The notes: generated from the letters alone by a model not told the origin. DNA of 64,000 bases from Alcaligenes sp. SDU_A2 (GCF_038237375.1 NZ_CP151273.1:2728001-2792000), one strand, 5' to 3'; shown: positions 29,285 through 38,713, counted from the first letter of the stretch. A program made the numbers and translations.

Positions 29285-30403
29285 TCAGGCTCGCTGCGTT
29301 GGAAAGAGTCGTTGGCCCGCCTGCGTAACCCGACTGGCATTGACGATATCGTCATCCTCGGGGATATGCAGTTCATCGGATTGATCCTTCAGTATCAATC
29401 CCAGGAAATTGCGGATGTTACGGGCATACAAAGCCGAGGCATCGGCACCGACGCGAGCCGGAAAGTTGGTTTCCCCGACCAGCGTCACGCCATACCGCTG
29501 CACGATCTGATCCGCTTCGGTCAAGGCGCAATTGCCGCCCCGCGCCGCTGCCAGGTCCACGATCACCGAACCGGCACGCATGGAGCGCACCACCTCTTCG
29601 CTGATCAGACGCGGAGCCGGCCGCCCCGGAATCAGGGCAGTGGAAATAATCACATCAGCCAATGCGCAACGCTCGGCCACGACCTTGGCCTGTCTTTCCA
29701 GCCAGGAAGCCGGCATAGGCCGCGCGTAGCCACCCACGCCCTGCGCCGCTTCGCGTTCTTCGTCCGTTTCGTACGGCACGTCGATAAATTTGCCTCCCAG
29801 CGACTCAATCTGTTCGCGGGCGGCAGGCCGCACATCCGAGGCCTCGACCACGGCCCCCAGGCGACGGGCCGTAGCGATGGCCTGCAAACCTGCCACACCG
29901 GCCCCCAATACCACGACACGCGCCGCCTTGGCCGTGCCGGCGGCCGTCATCATCAACGGAAAGAAACGCGGATATAAGGTCGCCGCTTTGAGCACTGCGG
30001 CATAACCGGCAATATTGGCCTGCGATGAAAGCACATCCATGCTCTGGGCCCGCGTCGTGCGGGGGATCAGCTCCAGCGCATACGCGCTGCAAGCACTGGA
30101 TGCCAAGCGGTCCAGACCGGCTGTGTCGTACGGGTCAAGCAAACCCACCACCACATGCTCGGGCCGTAGCCGAGCCGGGTCCAGATCCTGTACGCCGACC
30201 ACCAGCAAGATGACCGCCTGGTAAGGATCGCCAATACGCGCACCCGAACGTTCGTAATCCTCGTCCGAACAGCCTATGCCTTGTCCCGCCCCCGATTCCA
30301 CAATTAAGACATGCCCTGACTTGACATAGTCTTTCACTGTGTCCGGTGTCGCCGCAACCCGACTTTCTCCTGTTCCCCTGGACCTGAATACACCCAATTG
30401 CAT
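29285..30403 (-). CDS. pntAA: NAD(P) transhydrogenase, NAD-binding part of the alpha subunit
   Basis: Soluble domain I of the transhydrogenase, 372 residues. It binds NAD(H) and exchanges hydride with NADP(H) in PntB, making NADPH from the proton gradient. Visible features are the RVAATPDTVKDYVKSGH start, the Rossmann loop VVLGAGVAGLQAIATARRLGA and the downstream VSDVRPAAREQ-like segment. ATG 30403 follows a GGGGGA-rich site; the extended frame to 30517 has no similarity. First gene of the pntAA-pntAB-pntB operon. Confidence 0.95.
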   Translation of the reverse strand: MQLGVFRSRGTGESRVAATPDTVKDYVKSGHVLIVESGAGQGIGCSDEDYERSGARIGDPYQAVILLVVGVQDLDPARLRPEHVVVGLLDPYDTAGLDRLASSACSAYALELIPRTTRAQSMDVLSSQANIAGYAAVLKAATLYPRFFPLMMTAAGTAKAARVVVLGAGVAGLQAIATARRLGAVVEASDVRPAAREQIESLGGKFIDVPYETDEEREAAQGVGGYARPMPASWLERQAKVVAERCALADVIISTALIPGRPAPRLISEEVVRSMRAGSVIVDLAAARGGNCALTEADQIVQRYGVTLVGETNFPARVGADASALYARNIRNFLGLILKDQSDELHIPEDDDIVNASRVTQAGQRLFPTQRA

Positions 30404-30663
30404 ATACGTCCCCCACCCATGCTGGAGCCTACATCTGCTTTCCGATCGCGCTGGCTTGCGCGCAAGAGCCAGAGACGCAACCGGGCCATCGATCAGGCCC
30501 CCGCCGGACAGGCACACGGCCTGCAGGGGCTGACGCAGCCCGATCGTTCAAACGATAATACCCCTGTGCCTGTTACACCGGAAAACAGATTGACGTCACG
30601 TGTTGCAGGACCGCGACTGATCAGGAAGGTTACAGTCAAGTACCGTAGTAAATGACGCGTAGG

Positions 30664-31254
30664 TCAGTCCTGCGGGTAGATCTGATCATCACGCAAACGG
30701 GGACGATCCGGCTCCACCTCGGTCAAAGGATGAACACGCTGCATACTTGCCAACGAACGCTGTGCCAGACGCTGATACATGCGCGTGCCAAAATGCTTGC
30801 CGTCGATAGACGCTTGGTCCAGTTCCTTGACCACTCGGGCAGGAGAGCCGGCGACCAGACTGCGCGGCGGCACCGCCATGCCTTTTTTAACAAAAGCCAT
30901 CGCACCGATAATGCTGTCTGCGCCGATATCGGCACCATCCATGACCACCGCATTCATGCCGACCAGCACATTTCGTCCGATGACACAGCCATGCAACACG
31001 GCACCGTGCCCCACATGCCCGTCCTGCTGCACGACGGTGTCCTGCTCGGGCGTGCCATGAATAACGCACGTATCTTGAATATTGGACCCGGCCATCATGA
31101 CGATGCGTCCGAAATCGCCGCGCAGACTGGCCAGTGGTCCGATATACACCCCTGCCTCAATGATCACATCCCCGATCAACACCGCTGTCGGATGCACATA
31201 CGCGCTAGGGTGAACGACCGGCACCAGGCCGTCGATAGAATAAATGTTGTGCAT
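30664..31254 (-). CDS. Left-handed beta-helix protein, gamma-carbonic anhydrase/PaaY family
   Basis: A 196-residue hexapeptide-repeat protein: repeated V-I-G-D-type turns ([23 protein letters not shown]), with histidines in IHGTPEQDT and [12 protein letters not shown] placed like the zinc ligands of gamma-carbonic anhydrases. It is closest in form to PaaY/CaiE, where PaaY acts as a thioesterase in phenylacetate catabolism, but no paa genes are nearby. The C-terminal 40 residues extend past the helix. The exact activity is uncertain. Confidence 0.75.
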   Translation of the reverse strand: MHNIYSIDGLVPVVHPSAYVHPTAVLIGDVIIEAGVYIGPLASLRGDFGRIVMMAGSNIQDTCVIHGTPEQDTVVQQDGHVGHGAVLHGCVIGRNVLVGMNAVVMDGADIGADSIIGAMAFVKKGMAVPPRSLVAGSPARVVKELDQASIDGKHFGTRMYQRLAQRSLASMQRVHPLTEVEPDRPRLRDDQIYPQD

Positions 31255-31364
31255 GCCTGCCTCTTGATGTGTTCTGAAACCCGGTGCGCCGCAACCCGGA
31301 ACAAAGTGTGATCATAGACTGTTCAGGCCGATATAATGCCGCATTCCACTTTACGTTTCATGCG

Positions 31365-31622
31365 ATGAACATGTTGTATTACTGGCTCGCCTTCGCGCTG
31401 GGCATGCTGTTCTATGCCGCCTATCTGTCCAGCCCCATGCTGATTTCACTGGGCATGATCCACATGAAAGACCGCCGGGAATCGCCTTCGCTACTGTGGC
31501 TGTTTGCCCGCCAGATCGGTATCATCGCACGCCTGCTGCCCGCTTTGTTGATGAAACCCGTGCCCTTGCTGCTGTGGATGGGTGGTCTGGGCCTGACCGT
31601 CTACCAGGCCTTCGCCCTATAA
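31365..31622 (+). CDS. Small two-helix membrane protein
   Basis: An 85-residue protein with hydrophobic segments near residues 3-22 and 50-80. It is divergent from the beta-helix gene and followed within a few bases by a clear terminator, which supports it as a real short gene. The start at 31365 gives the most natural membrane protein; the preceding Shine-Dalgarno is weak. No family recognised. Confidence 0.5.
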   Translation: MNMLYYWLAFALGMLFYAAYLSSPMLISLGMIHMKDRRESPSLLWLFARQIGIIARLLPALLMKPVPLLLWMGGLGLTVYQAFAL

Positions 31623-31624
31623 AA

Positions 31625-31655
31625 AAAACAGCCCGCGCATGCGGGCTGTTTTAAA
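31625..31655. terminator. Terminator between the small membrane protein and the DUF4870-like gene
   Basis: AAAACAGCCCGC, a GCAT loop and GCGGGCTGTTTT. A/T runs on both sides allow bidirectional use by the convergent genes. Confidence 0.88.
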
Positions 31656-31673
31656 CGGTTATGTATTGCCGGA

Positions 31674-32033
31674 TCAAGCAATAGGTTTGCCATCGTTCAA
31701 GACCAACAGGCCCTTGACCAGGCGGTAGATCACCCAGACGCCCACGATAAGGGCAGTAATAAATCCAATCACAACAAACATCAGCAGGAAAGACACGACG
31801 CCGCCGATCACACCGATCCAGAACGTCTTGATCTGCCAGGTAAAGTGCGACTCCAGATAGGTGCCGCGCACGTCGTCACGCTTGATGTAATTGATGATGA
31901 TGGCCACCAAGGCGGTAATGCCGCCAAAAATGGACAGAATATACAAAGCATAAATAATCAGTGTCAGATTGCGCTGGCTGACCAATTGCTCTGTACCGTC
32001 GCGCGAAGGACGTGGACTAAGATCGTTATTCAT
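31674..32033 (-). CDS. DUF4870-like small membrane protein
   Basis: A 119-residue integral membrane protein with about three hydrophobic segments. It opens with a polar N-terminus (MNNDLSPRPSRDG) and has the conserved-looking NYIKRDDVRGTYLESHFTWQIKTFW segment between helices, typical of DUF4870-type proteins. Its function is unknown. Start 32033 is preferred to an upstream in-frame ATG at 32093. Confidence 0.6.
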   Translation of the reverse strand: MNNDLSPRPSRDGTEQLVSQRNLTLIIYALYILSIFGGITALVAIIINYIKRDDVRGTYLESHFTWQIKTFWIGVIGGVVSFLLMFVVIGFITALIVGVWVIYRLVKGLLVLNDGKPIA

Positions 32034-32114
32034 TAAATAGGTATTTCCAAGAAAATGGCAAAACCCGCACGGCCTGGCCGCGCGGGACACCATACAGGCG
32101 TGGGCGCTCTCAGT

Positions 32115-33029
32115 TTACCGCAGGCCGATGAACGGTAGAGTCGAACCGGGAATCAAACTTTGCGGCAGCTTGCCATCCCACTTCTCCACCGCATTCAGAT
32201 TGACCAAATTGGTATTTTGCGCAAGGGCCTGCGACTTGGCCCGAATGGCCTCTGCTTCGGCTTCGCCCCGCAGCTTAATGCCGTCAGCCTCGGCCATATA
32301 GCGTTCGCGCTGCGCGCGAGCTTCGGCTTCGGCCTGCACCACCTGGATCTCGGCCTGAATAGACGCGGTCTCTTTTTGTTGACGCGTCGTCTCGATCTGC
32401 ACCTGGGCCAACATGCGATTTTCGATGGACTGCTCGTAAGCCTGCGAAAAAGACACTTCTTCCACCTGCACACCCATCATCTGCAACGGAGCCCCTTCCA
32501 GAGACACGCGCATCGCATCGTTAATGTCGCCGCCCAGTTTTTCACGATTCTGAATCGATTGCGCTGCCGTGTACTTGCCGAATACGTTCTTGATGACATC
32601 CAGCGCCTTGCGCTCCAACAAGCGCGCCTCCAGCGCTTCGAGCGAACCGTACTCCGAATACAGTTGGGCCACATCACCCTCGGGCACCCGATAGGTCACC
32701 GACGCAACCATGGAAGCGGACTGCTGGTCGAAACTATACGCTTCCAGCTGCATGCGCACCGTGTGGTCCCGCACCGAGATCTTGCGCACAGAATCAAAGA
32801 ACGGCACTTTGAAATCCAGCCCGGGTTCTGCCACCCGCACCAGCTTGCCATTGCGCAGCACCACGCCGCGCTCGCCCTGATCGACCTGCAAAAAAGACCC
32901 CATCGACGCGACCAGCAACACCAGAAAAAGCACCAGGCCCAAACCCAGGAACTTCAAGCCAGTCAAGCGGCCTGCCAAGGCACCGCTGAATGCCTTCGAG
33001 CCAGGCAGCGAGTTTTTATCAACGCTCAT
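32115..33029 (-). CDS. SPFH/Band 7 domain membrane protein
   Basis: A 304-residue prohibitin/HflC-like protein: one N-terminal transmembrane helix (about 24-46), an SPFH domain beginning QVDQGERGVVLRNGKLVRVAEPGL, and a C-terminal helical coiled-coil rich in Gln, Glu and Ala (ETTRQQKETASIQAEIQVVQAEAEAR). Such proteins form oligomeric cages around membrane proteases or organise membrane microdomains. The ATG overlaps the end of the preceding short gene by eleven bases. Confidence 0.85.
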   Translation of the reverse strand: MSVDKNSLPGSKAFSGALAGRLTGLKFLGLGLVLFLVLLVASMGSFLQVDQGERGVVLRNGKLVRVAEPGLDFKVPFFDSVRKISVRDHTVRMQLEAYSFDQQSASMVASVTYRVPEGDVAQLYSEYGSLEALEARLLERKALDVIKNVFGKYTAAQSIQNREKLGGDINDAMRVSLEGAPLQMMGVQVEEVSFSQAYEQSIENRMLAQVQIETTRQQKETASIQAEIQVVQAEAEARAQRERYMAEADGIKLRGEAEAEAIRAKSQALAQNTNLVNLNAVEKWDGKLPQSLIPGSTLPFIGLR

Positions 33030-33159
33030 CGCGGCCTCCCTCGTCAGGCAACTGCGCCGGCCCTTTAGGCTGACGGCGTTCGGCCATGACCTGGCGGGCG
33101 CCTTTTATAATCAGGTAAGCCACGACCGCAGCCCCCACGAGAATCAGAATGATGCGCAT
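33019..33159 (-). CDS. 46-residue membrane protein coupled to the SPFH gene
   Basis: A short frame with one hydrophobic helix (MRIILILVGAAVVAYLII) followed by a charged tail. It overlaps the SPFH gene start by eleven bases, a coupling geometry that suggests a true small partner. It could be a small interactor of the SPFH protein. Start 33159 gives the hydrophobic N-terminus; no database family recalled. Confidence 0.45.
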   Translation of the reverse strand: MRIILILVGAAVVAYLIIKGARQVMAERRQPKGPAQLPDEGGRDER

Positions 33160-33304
33160 AACGCTTTCTCTTTCACATGATTTGAAACAGAGCAGCATTA
33201 TCGCCCAAGCATTCCCAACGGACCGGAAAAAAAGCGTCAAAACATGTCAACGGCTTCTTTTTGAACACATATGCCCAAAAAATCAGTCGCGGCCGATGTA
33301 AATC

Positions 33305-33865
33305 CTACTCGATAGACGAGAGCGCCGCATCCAGGTCTGCCATATGCGCTTGCACCAGCGGCGCATCGGGCCGCGTGGACACCACCATGCGGATGTGGTC
33401 ACGGCTGTCGTAGAAGGTACGCATGATCTGTTCCAACTCGGCCGTAGAATATTGGCGAGAATTATTCAGCAAATCCTGCTCCAGCTCGTCCAGGCTCTCG
33501 TAAAGCGCGTCCAGCTCTTTTCGTTCCTGAATATACAGCCGTGTCAGCAGAACGCGGTCACCCACCTGGGCCCACTGATCCACGCCTGAAAAACCATGCC
33601 GTTGGGCTTGCCGGTTAAGCTGATGATACAGATCCGAGTCACGCTCGATCCGACCGATATACAAGGCCTCAGGCACACCATCGGGCGCACTGTCCTGCCA
33701 GAACTGTTCACCCTGGTCCACCGACTGCAGCATGGGCAACATATCGCCAAGGCTCTGGACATAGCGGGTCACGAGCTTCTCGTTCAGGGAAAACGCAGCC
33801 TCATCCGCCATCAGGGGCAAACTGAAAAAGGCAAAACCACATATGCACAGGATTTTTCTGATCAT
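33305..33865 (-). CDS. Exported helical protein of unknown function
   Basis: A 186-residue protein with a signal peptide (MIRKILCICGFAFFSLPLMADE, cleavage near LMA-DE) and an otherwise charged helical mature chain without cysteines. Residues about 25-180 suggest a DUF2059-like or similar all-helical periplasmic domain, but the match is too weak to name. ATG 33865 follows AGGGCGAG. No partner genes are obvious on either side. Confidence 0.55.
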   Translation of the reverse strand: MIRKILCICGFAFFSLPLMADEAAFSLNEKLVTRYVQSLGDMLPMLQSVDQGEQFWQDSAPDGVPEALYIGRIERDSDLYHQLNRQAQRHGFSGVDQWAQVGDRVLLTRLYIQERKELDALYESLDELEQDLLNNSRQYSTAELEQIMRTFYDSRDHIRMVVSTRPDAPLVQAHMADLDAALSSIE

Positions 33866-34066
33866 CGCTCGCCCTGGGGAAAAAACGCCTCGCTCCTGAA
33901 CTGCGCAAAGCATGTCTATCCGATTGTAAACAGAGCGGCACTTTTCATTGCTTGTTGCTGCGCGAATAAACAACACTGGTAAACGCGAATTGCACAGATC
34001 TGCGCCAAGGAGCTTGACGAGTCCTAACCCTACAGTGGACACAGACCGACGGGCCCGTGACAACAT

Positions 34067-35302
34067 CTACACGCCGGCCACCACGCCAGCGCGCTGAAAG
34101 GCATCAAAATCAGCGGACTGCAGCTCGGACAAGGACAAGTCCCACCCTCCCTCCAGGGCCAACTGCCGACGCGCCACCATATGCGCGGCCGGACAATTGA
34201 CGGTCGCCACTGCCGCCACGCCCGGTCCCGAAAAACAATATGCCACAGCCATCTGCGCCTGCTCATCCACAAACGTGCGCACCTGGTCATAAGGCCCCTG
34301 CTCACCGGCAATCTGTATTTTCACATCCCCCTGGTCAGACCAATACCAAGGCAAGGCCTTGTACACCCCCTGTTCCTGCCCCATCAGCCGGGCCGCCAGA
34401 TAACGAGCCTGGTCATGCGCATTCTGCACAGACTCCAGCCGTCGGCTCCGGCCGTCCGCACCGCGCACGCGCGCGCAATCACCGATGGCGTAAATCCCAG
34501 GCGTGCCGGTCTGCAGATAGGCATCGACCAACACGCCATTCTGAACCTGCAATCCAGCCGCAGCGGCCAATTCATCCTGCGCATCAGAACCCACTCCTAC
34601 CACCAGCAGATCCAATGGCAAGCGCCGGCCCGACTGCAACAACAACTCGATGACCGTGTTCCCCTCGGTCATGCACTCCAGCACCGAATCGGCCAATACA
34701 AACTGCACGCCGGCCAGCTCGTGGCGCACCCGCACATACTCGCTCAGGCTTGGCGGCAGGCTACGCGACATGACACGATCGGCCGAATCCACCACCGTGA
34801 CCTGCATGCCCGCCGCGCAGGCGGCGCGCGCAAACTCCAGGCCTATAAACCCTGCCCCCAGCACCACGGCATGGCCGCACACCGGCATACGCTGCTTCAA
34901 GGCGCGCGCCTGATCCAAAGTGGCAATGGAGAATACATTTTCGGGGGCCTGGGACTGGATCGCCAAGCGGCGCGGCCTGGAACCCAGAGCCAACACCAGC
35001 GTATCGTAATTCCAGGCCTGCCCCTGCGCCGATACGGTGCGATCCGCAGGATCGATACTGTCTATACCCGCCCGGTGCAGTTCAATCTGTTGGGCCTGAA
35101 AAAAATCGGCTGGACGAAAAGCCAGACGCTCCTGCGGCACCTGTCCCAGCAAATAGCCCTTGGACAAGGGCGGGCGCTGATAGGGCAGCTCCGACTGGGC
35201 CTCCATCAGCAAGATCTTGCCCGCATAGCCATTTTTTCGGAGGGCAACGGCTAGATTGACGCCAGCATGCCCCGCCCCTGCCACAATGGTCGTGTGCGCC
35301 AT
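34067..35302 (-). CDS. FAD-dependent ferredoxin reductase (putidaredoxin/rhodocoxin reductase type)
   Basis: NAD(P)H-dependent reductase that passes electrons to the neighbouring [2Fe-2S] ferredoxin, 411 residues. Two dinucleotide-binding loops are seen: VAGAGHAGVNLA at the N-terminus for FAD and VVLGAGFIGLEFA in the middle for NAD(P)H. ELPYQRPPLSKGYL and the late IYAIGDCARV motif are characteristic of this reductase group. It follows the ferredoxin gene by 13 bases as the last gene of the carrier-protein operon, where it should supply the P450. Confidence 0.9.
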   Translation of the reverse strand: MAHTTIVAGAGHAGVNLAVALRKNGYAGKILLMEAQSELPYQRPPLSKGYLLGQVPQERLAFRPADFFQAQQIELHRAGIDSIDPADRTVSAQGQAWNYDTLVLALGSRPRRLAIQSQAPENVFSIATLDQARALKQRMPVCGHAVVLGAGFIGLEFARAACAAGMQVTVVDSADRVMSRSLPPSLSEYVRVRHELAGVQFVLADSVLECMTEGNTVIELLLQSGRRLPLDLLVVGVGSDAQDELAAAAGLQVQNGVLVDAYLQTGTPGIYAIGDCARVRGADGRSRRLESVQNAHDQARYLAARLMGQEQGVYKALPWYWSDQGDVKIQIAGEQGPYDQVRTFVDEQAQMAVAYCFSGPGVAAVATVNCPAAHMVARRQLALEGGWDLSLSELQSADFDAFQRAGVVAGV

Positions 35303-35315
35303 GCTCTACTCCACC

Positions 35316-35645
35316 CTATTCAGCGTGCTCGACAGGAATGCTCAAGCGCATGCCATCGAGCTCGGCACAGGCCATCAACTGACAAGACAGCCTGGAATTG
35401 GCCTGTCGACCCTGCGCAAAACCCAGCATATCCCGCTCCATGGCCTGCATCTGCGGCAAGCGCTCCAGCCACGACGGGTCCACGTACACATGACAGGTCG
35501 CACAAGAACAGGAGCCCCCACAATCGGCATCGATTCCCTCCACGCCTGCGCGGACTGCACTTTCCATCACACTCATGCCGGACTCGACCTCCAAGGTGCG
35601 CTCCAACCCCGTCGCTTCCACAATAAATACTTTCATCTTCCCCAT
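35316..35645 (-). CDS. [2Fe-2S] ferredoxin of the adrenodoxin/putidaredoxin type
   Basis: Single-electron carrier, 109 residues. The cluster ligands are Cys42, Cys48, Cys51 and Cys88 (C-X5-C-X2-C with a distant fourth), the vertebrate-type pattern used by P450 redox chains. The ESAVRAGVEGIDADCGGSCSC block is typical. Start 35645 is listed; an internal ATG at 35636 with AGGA eight bases upstream is an equally good start. It sits 23 bases after the hydrolase gene and 13 before the reductase. Confidence 0.93.
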   Translation of the reverse strand: MGKMKVFIVEATGLERTLEVESGMSVMESAVRAGVEGIDADCGGSCSCATCHVYVDPSWLERLPQMQAMERDMLGFAQGRQANSRLSCQLMACAELDGMRLSIPVEHAE

Positions 35646-35668
35646 CCTTTTTTATGGTCGACTGCTCA

Positions 35669-36424
35669 TCACAACTGAACGACACACGTCCCCAGTTCCC
35701 GGGCCGAAGACGGCGGCGGCGGCCTGTATGCATTTCGCCCGCTGCGCCCGCAGAACATGGCAAATGTCTTCAGATTGCCGATCTTCAGGTACACATTCTT
35801 GTCCTTGAGCGCTCCGAAGCACTGGCCGATCGGCTCCAGGTACTGATGGCCCGGATAGACCCGCGTATCCTGCGGCACGCAATCTTTGAGTCGCTGCAGC
35901 GACTCGAACATGTCCTGCACCGAGCCGGTAGGCCCACTGCACAACCCCACGCCTTCCATAAACAGGGTATCGCCGGTAAACAGGCAATCCCCCACCAGAA
36001 AGCAGCATGAACCGGACGTATGCCCCGGCGTGGGCAGAATCTGGCAAGCCAGGGTGCCGCAATACACCCACTCCCTGCCATGCGTCAGCCGCAAGGCAGG
36101 GTCCCGAAACCCGGAAACCTGTGCCTCGATATGCGACAGATAAATAGGGCAGCCCTGCAACTGCGCCAGCTCGGAGGCGGCCGCGATATGGTCGGCATGA
36201 CTATGGGTAACCAGCAGACCACGACAGTCCAGGCCATGCTCCTGCAGCAAATTCGACAGGAACACCGCGTCCCAGCCTGGGTCGATGACGACGGCGTCGC
36301 GGGACTGCGGATCAAATACCACGAACATATAATTGCGAAAAGCCGCCCGCCCTGACTCCACCACCAACAGTTGACAGGAACCAAGCTTGGCTTCGGGCTC
36401 TGCGCAGGCAAGCTGCCCAGACAT
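35669..36424 (-). CDS. Metallo-beta-lactamase-fold hydrolase (glyoxalase II-like)
   Basis: A 251-residue hydrolase of the glyoxalase II type. Zinc ligands are in THSHADHIAAASE, in TPGHTSGS and in the late YPGHQYLEP segment. In polyketide and similar clusters proteins of this fold (PksB-like) hydrolyse thioesters, so removal of misloaded or finished chains from the carrier protein is plausible, though not shown. It starts two bases after the acyl-CoA synthetase stop and precedes the ferredoxin gene by 23 bases. Confidence 0.85.
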   Translation of the reverse strand: MSGQLACAEPEAKLGSCQLLVVESGRAAFRNYMFVVFDPQSRDAVVIDPGWDAVFLSNLLQEHGLDCRGLLVTHSHADHIAAASELAQLQGCPIYLSHIEAQVSGFRDPALRLTHGREWVYCGTLACQILPTPGHTSGSCCFLVGDCLFTGDTLFMEGVGLCSGPTGSVQDMFESLQRLKDCVPQDTRVYPGHQYLEPIGQCFGALKDKNVYLKIGNLKTFAMFCGRSGRNAYRPPPPSSARELGTCVVQL

Positions 36425-36426
36425 GC

Positions 36427-37965
36427 TCAGACCTCCTGAAGCTCGGTGACCAAACTGCGGTACTGCTCCCGCAGCACGACCTTTTGTACCTTGCCCATGA
36501 TGTTGCGCGGCAGGCTGTCCACCAGCACGATCCGCGCCGGCATATCCGTTTTATCCAGCTCCGTATCCAGACGTTCCTGGATTTCCTGAACCGATACCAC
36601 CGCACCGGGCTTGGATACTACGATCGCCACCGGAACCTGCATGCCCGAACCATCGGGAACAGCAATGACGGCGCTTTCCGCCACGCCGTCGATCCGGTCT
36701 ATGCACTCCTCGATAACTTTGGGAAACACGACTTTTGTCGCCGTTTTAACGGCGTCCTTGACCCGGCCGACGATATGCAGATAGCCGTCGCCATCGAAAT
36801 AGCCATAGTCTCCGGTAATAAAGTAGCCATCGGCACGCATGTCTTCGGCCGTTTTCTCGGGCAGTTTCCAATATCCCGAAAACAGGTTTTCACCGCGCAA
36901 TTCCACAAAACCGACCTGCCCCGTCTCGGCGGCTGTACAACCATCTTCCTGCATGATCCGGATGGATACACCCGGTAATGCCAGCCCTACGCTGTTGGGA
37001 CGACGCTGGCCGTCATACGGATTGGAGGCAATCATGCTGCCCTCGGTCATGCCGTAACGCTCCAGCACCGTATGGCCGGTGCATTGCTGCCACTGCGCAT
37101 GGGTCTGGGGCAACATGGGTGCCGAACCGGAAATAAACAAACGCATAGACGCGGCCGCCGCCGCCAGGCCTTCTTGCTTGAGCAAGGCCATATAGAACGG
37201 CGGAACCCCCATCAGCACGGTGGCCTGTGGCAACAGACCCAGCACGCGCCGCACCTCGAAGCCAGGCAAATACAGCATGCTTCCTGCACAGGCCAACATG
37301 ACATTGGTCGCCGTGAACAAGCCATGCAGATGAAATAACGGCAGTGCGTGGATCAACACGTCTTTATCCGTGAAATGCCAGTAATCCACCAAGGTAGTGG
37401 CATTCGATGCCAGGGACCGATGCGTATGCACCGCCCCCTTGGGCCTGCCCGTTGTCCCGGAGGTGTAAAGAATCGCCGCGACATCCTGCGCCGCGCGCGC
37501 CTGGGCCTGAAAGCCGGGCTCAAAGCGCGCCATGCCATCGACCAGCGTACCGGTCTCGCCCACATCCAACGTCAGGCAACGGGACAAGGCCCGCACAGCC
37601 GGCAAGTCCTGGATGGTGGCGTGCATTGCGCTAGAACACACCAGCACGCTAGGTTCGGCATTATCCAAAAAGTACGCCAGATCTTCTTGTCCGTAGGCTG
37701 GGTTGACCGAAACATACACAGCCCCCGCCAACACCGTGCCCATATACAGCTCCAGCGAGGTCACGGTTTTTTCGGTGAAGTTCAGCACCCGGTCGCCCGG
37801 CCGCACGCCCAGTTCATGCAAAAACGCGGCAATACGCTCGCTGTTCTCAAAAAAGTCGCGATAACTGCGCTCCAGATTCCAGTCCACAGCGCGGATGAAC
37901 ACCTTGTCCTCCAGGCCTATGGATGGTTGTCGCAGTACGGATGCAAGGTAATTATTGGTATACAT
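36427..37965 (-). CDS. Acyl-CoA synthetase, malonyl-CoA synthetase (MatB)-like
   Basis: Class I adenylate-forming enzyme, 512 residues, that makes an acyl-CoA from a carboxylic acid, ATP and CoA. Motifs: P-loop YTSGTTGRPKG, RYGMTEGSMIASNPYDG, the GDYGYFDGDGYLHIVGR hinge and the terminal PRNIMGKVQK with the catalytic lysine. HALPLFHLHGLFTATN and the NPYDGQRRPNSVGLALPGV segment are closest to MatB-like malonyl-CoA synthetases. Its substrate may be a malonate-type or other short acid used with the carrier protein; unknown. Start 28 bases after the ligase gene. Confidence 0.85.
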   Translation of the reverse strand: MYTNNYLASVLRQPSIGLEDKVFIRAVDWNLERSYRDFFENSERIAAFLHELGVRPGDRVLNFTEKTVTSLELYMGTVLAGAVYVSVNPAYGQEDLAYFLDNAEPSVLVCSSAMHATIQDLPAVRALSRCLTLDVGETGTLVDGMARFEPGFQAQARAAQDVAAILYTSGTTGRPKGAVHTHRSLASNATTLVDYWHFTDKDVLIHALPLFHLHGLFTATNVMLACAGSMLYLPGFEVRRVLGLLPQATVLMGVPPFYMALLKQEGLAAAAASMRLFISGSAPMLPQTHAQWQQCTGHTVLERYGMTEGSMIASNPYDGQRRPNSVGLALPGVSIRIMQEDGCTAAETGQVGFVELRGENLFSGYWKLPEKTAEDMRADGYFITGDYGYFDGDGYLHIVGRVKDAVKTATKVVFPKVIEECIDRIDGVAESAVIAVPDGSGMQVPVAIVVSKPGAVVSVQEIQERLDTELDKTDMPARIVLVDSLPRNIMGKVQKVVLREQYRSLVTELQEV

Positions 37966-37993
37966 AGTCTCACTCGGTCTTGGTTTTATTTTT

Positions 37994-38713
37994 TTACGCT
38001 ACGGCCTGAGCAAGGCGGCTTTCGTACTTGCTGTAGATTCTGTTGTAGCCCATGCCAAAGCATGCGCTGTACAGATCGCCGCCATCACTGGATTTAATGT
38101 CGCAGGACAGGGAAAACGCCTTCAGGTGAAGATTGATGGACCCACACGCCAAGCCGTCCACAATAAACTCGCTTTTCAGATTCTGATTTTCCTGGAACTT
38201 CTGGCGAAAATCATTCGCATTGAAAAACGGATCGGTGGCCTTTTCCAGCTCCACATCCAAGCCAATTTGCCGTATCAACCCGGCCACCTGTTGTTTAACA
38301 TCTTCTATCCATGCCTGGACTACCGCCAGATCAGCCGACAAAAAGATGTATTCCCGCATCAAGAACGAAATCTGCCGTTCTCCAGGCGCGTAATACTTTT
38401 CGCATCTGAAGCAAAAACACTTATTACTCAACAAAGTATCTTTGTGTAATTTTTTTCCAGAAAGGTTATAAAAGACCGGATAACAGCAGGTGGGCGACAA
38501 AAGATACTTTTCTTTTTCATCTATGTCGTTCCCGACACGAAAGGCATGCTGTGAAAAAGACTGGAAATACTTTTCCGCCAAGACAAAGTCGGCCGGCAAC
38601 ATGGGCGACACACTCATATCGGTCGCCCCGGAAAAACAGGGCAGCGCCGCCAGCCAGCCATCCATGTCGGCCTCGAACTTGGGGCTGATCGCCATTGAAT
38701 TATTGAAACTCAT
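37994..38713 (-). CDS. Amino acid:carrier-protein ligase, class II aminoacyl-tRNA-synthetase-like
   Basis: A 239-residue protein matching the seryl-tRNA-synthetase-derived enzymes that attach an amino acid to the phosphopantetheine of a small carrier protein. It shows a motif 2 of the form FRCE (102-105), an LMREYI segment (119-123) and a motif 3 GMGYNR (220-225, G-x-G-x-x-R). Cys76, Glu121 and Cys218 are spaced like the zinc ligands I recall for the Bradyrhizobium enzymes (C131, E176, C279). It lacks the tRNA-binding arm. Shorter than the roughly 320 residues of characterised members. The ATG overlaps the carrier-protein stop by four bases. It is AT-richer than its neighbours. Confidence 0.72.
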   Translation of the reverse strand: MSFNNSMAISPKFEADMDGWLAALPCFSGATDMSVSPMLPADFVLAEKYFQSFSQHAFRVGNDIDEKEKYLLSPTCCYPVFYNLSGKKLHKDTLLSNKCFCFRCEKYYAPGERQISFLMREYIFLSADLAVVQAWIEDVKQQVAGLIRQIGLDVELEKATDPFFNANDFRQKFQENQNLKSEFIVDGLACGSINLHLKAFSLSCDIKSSDGGDLYSACFGMGYNRIYSKYESRLAQAVA

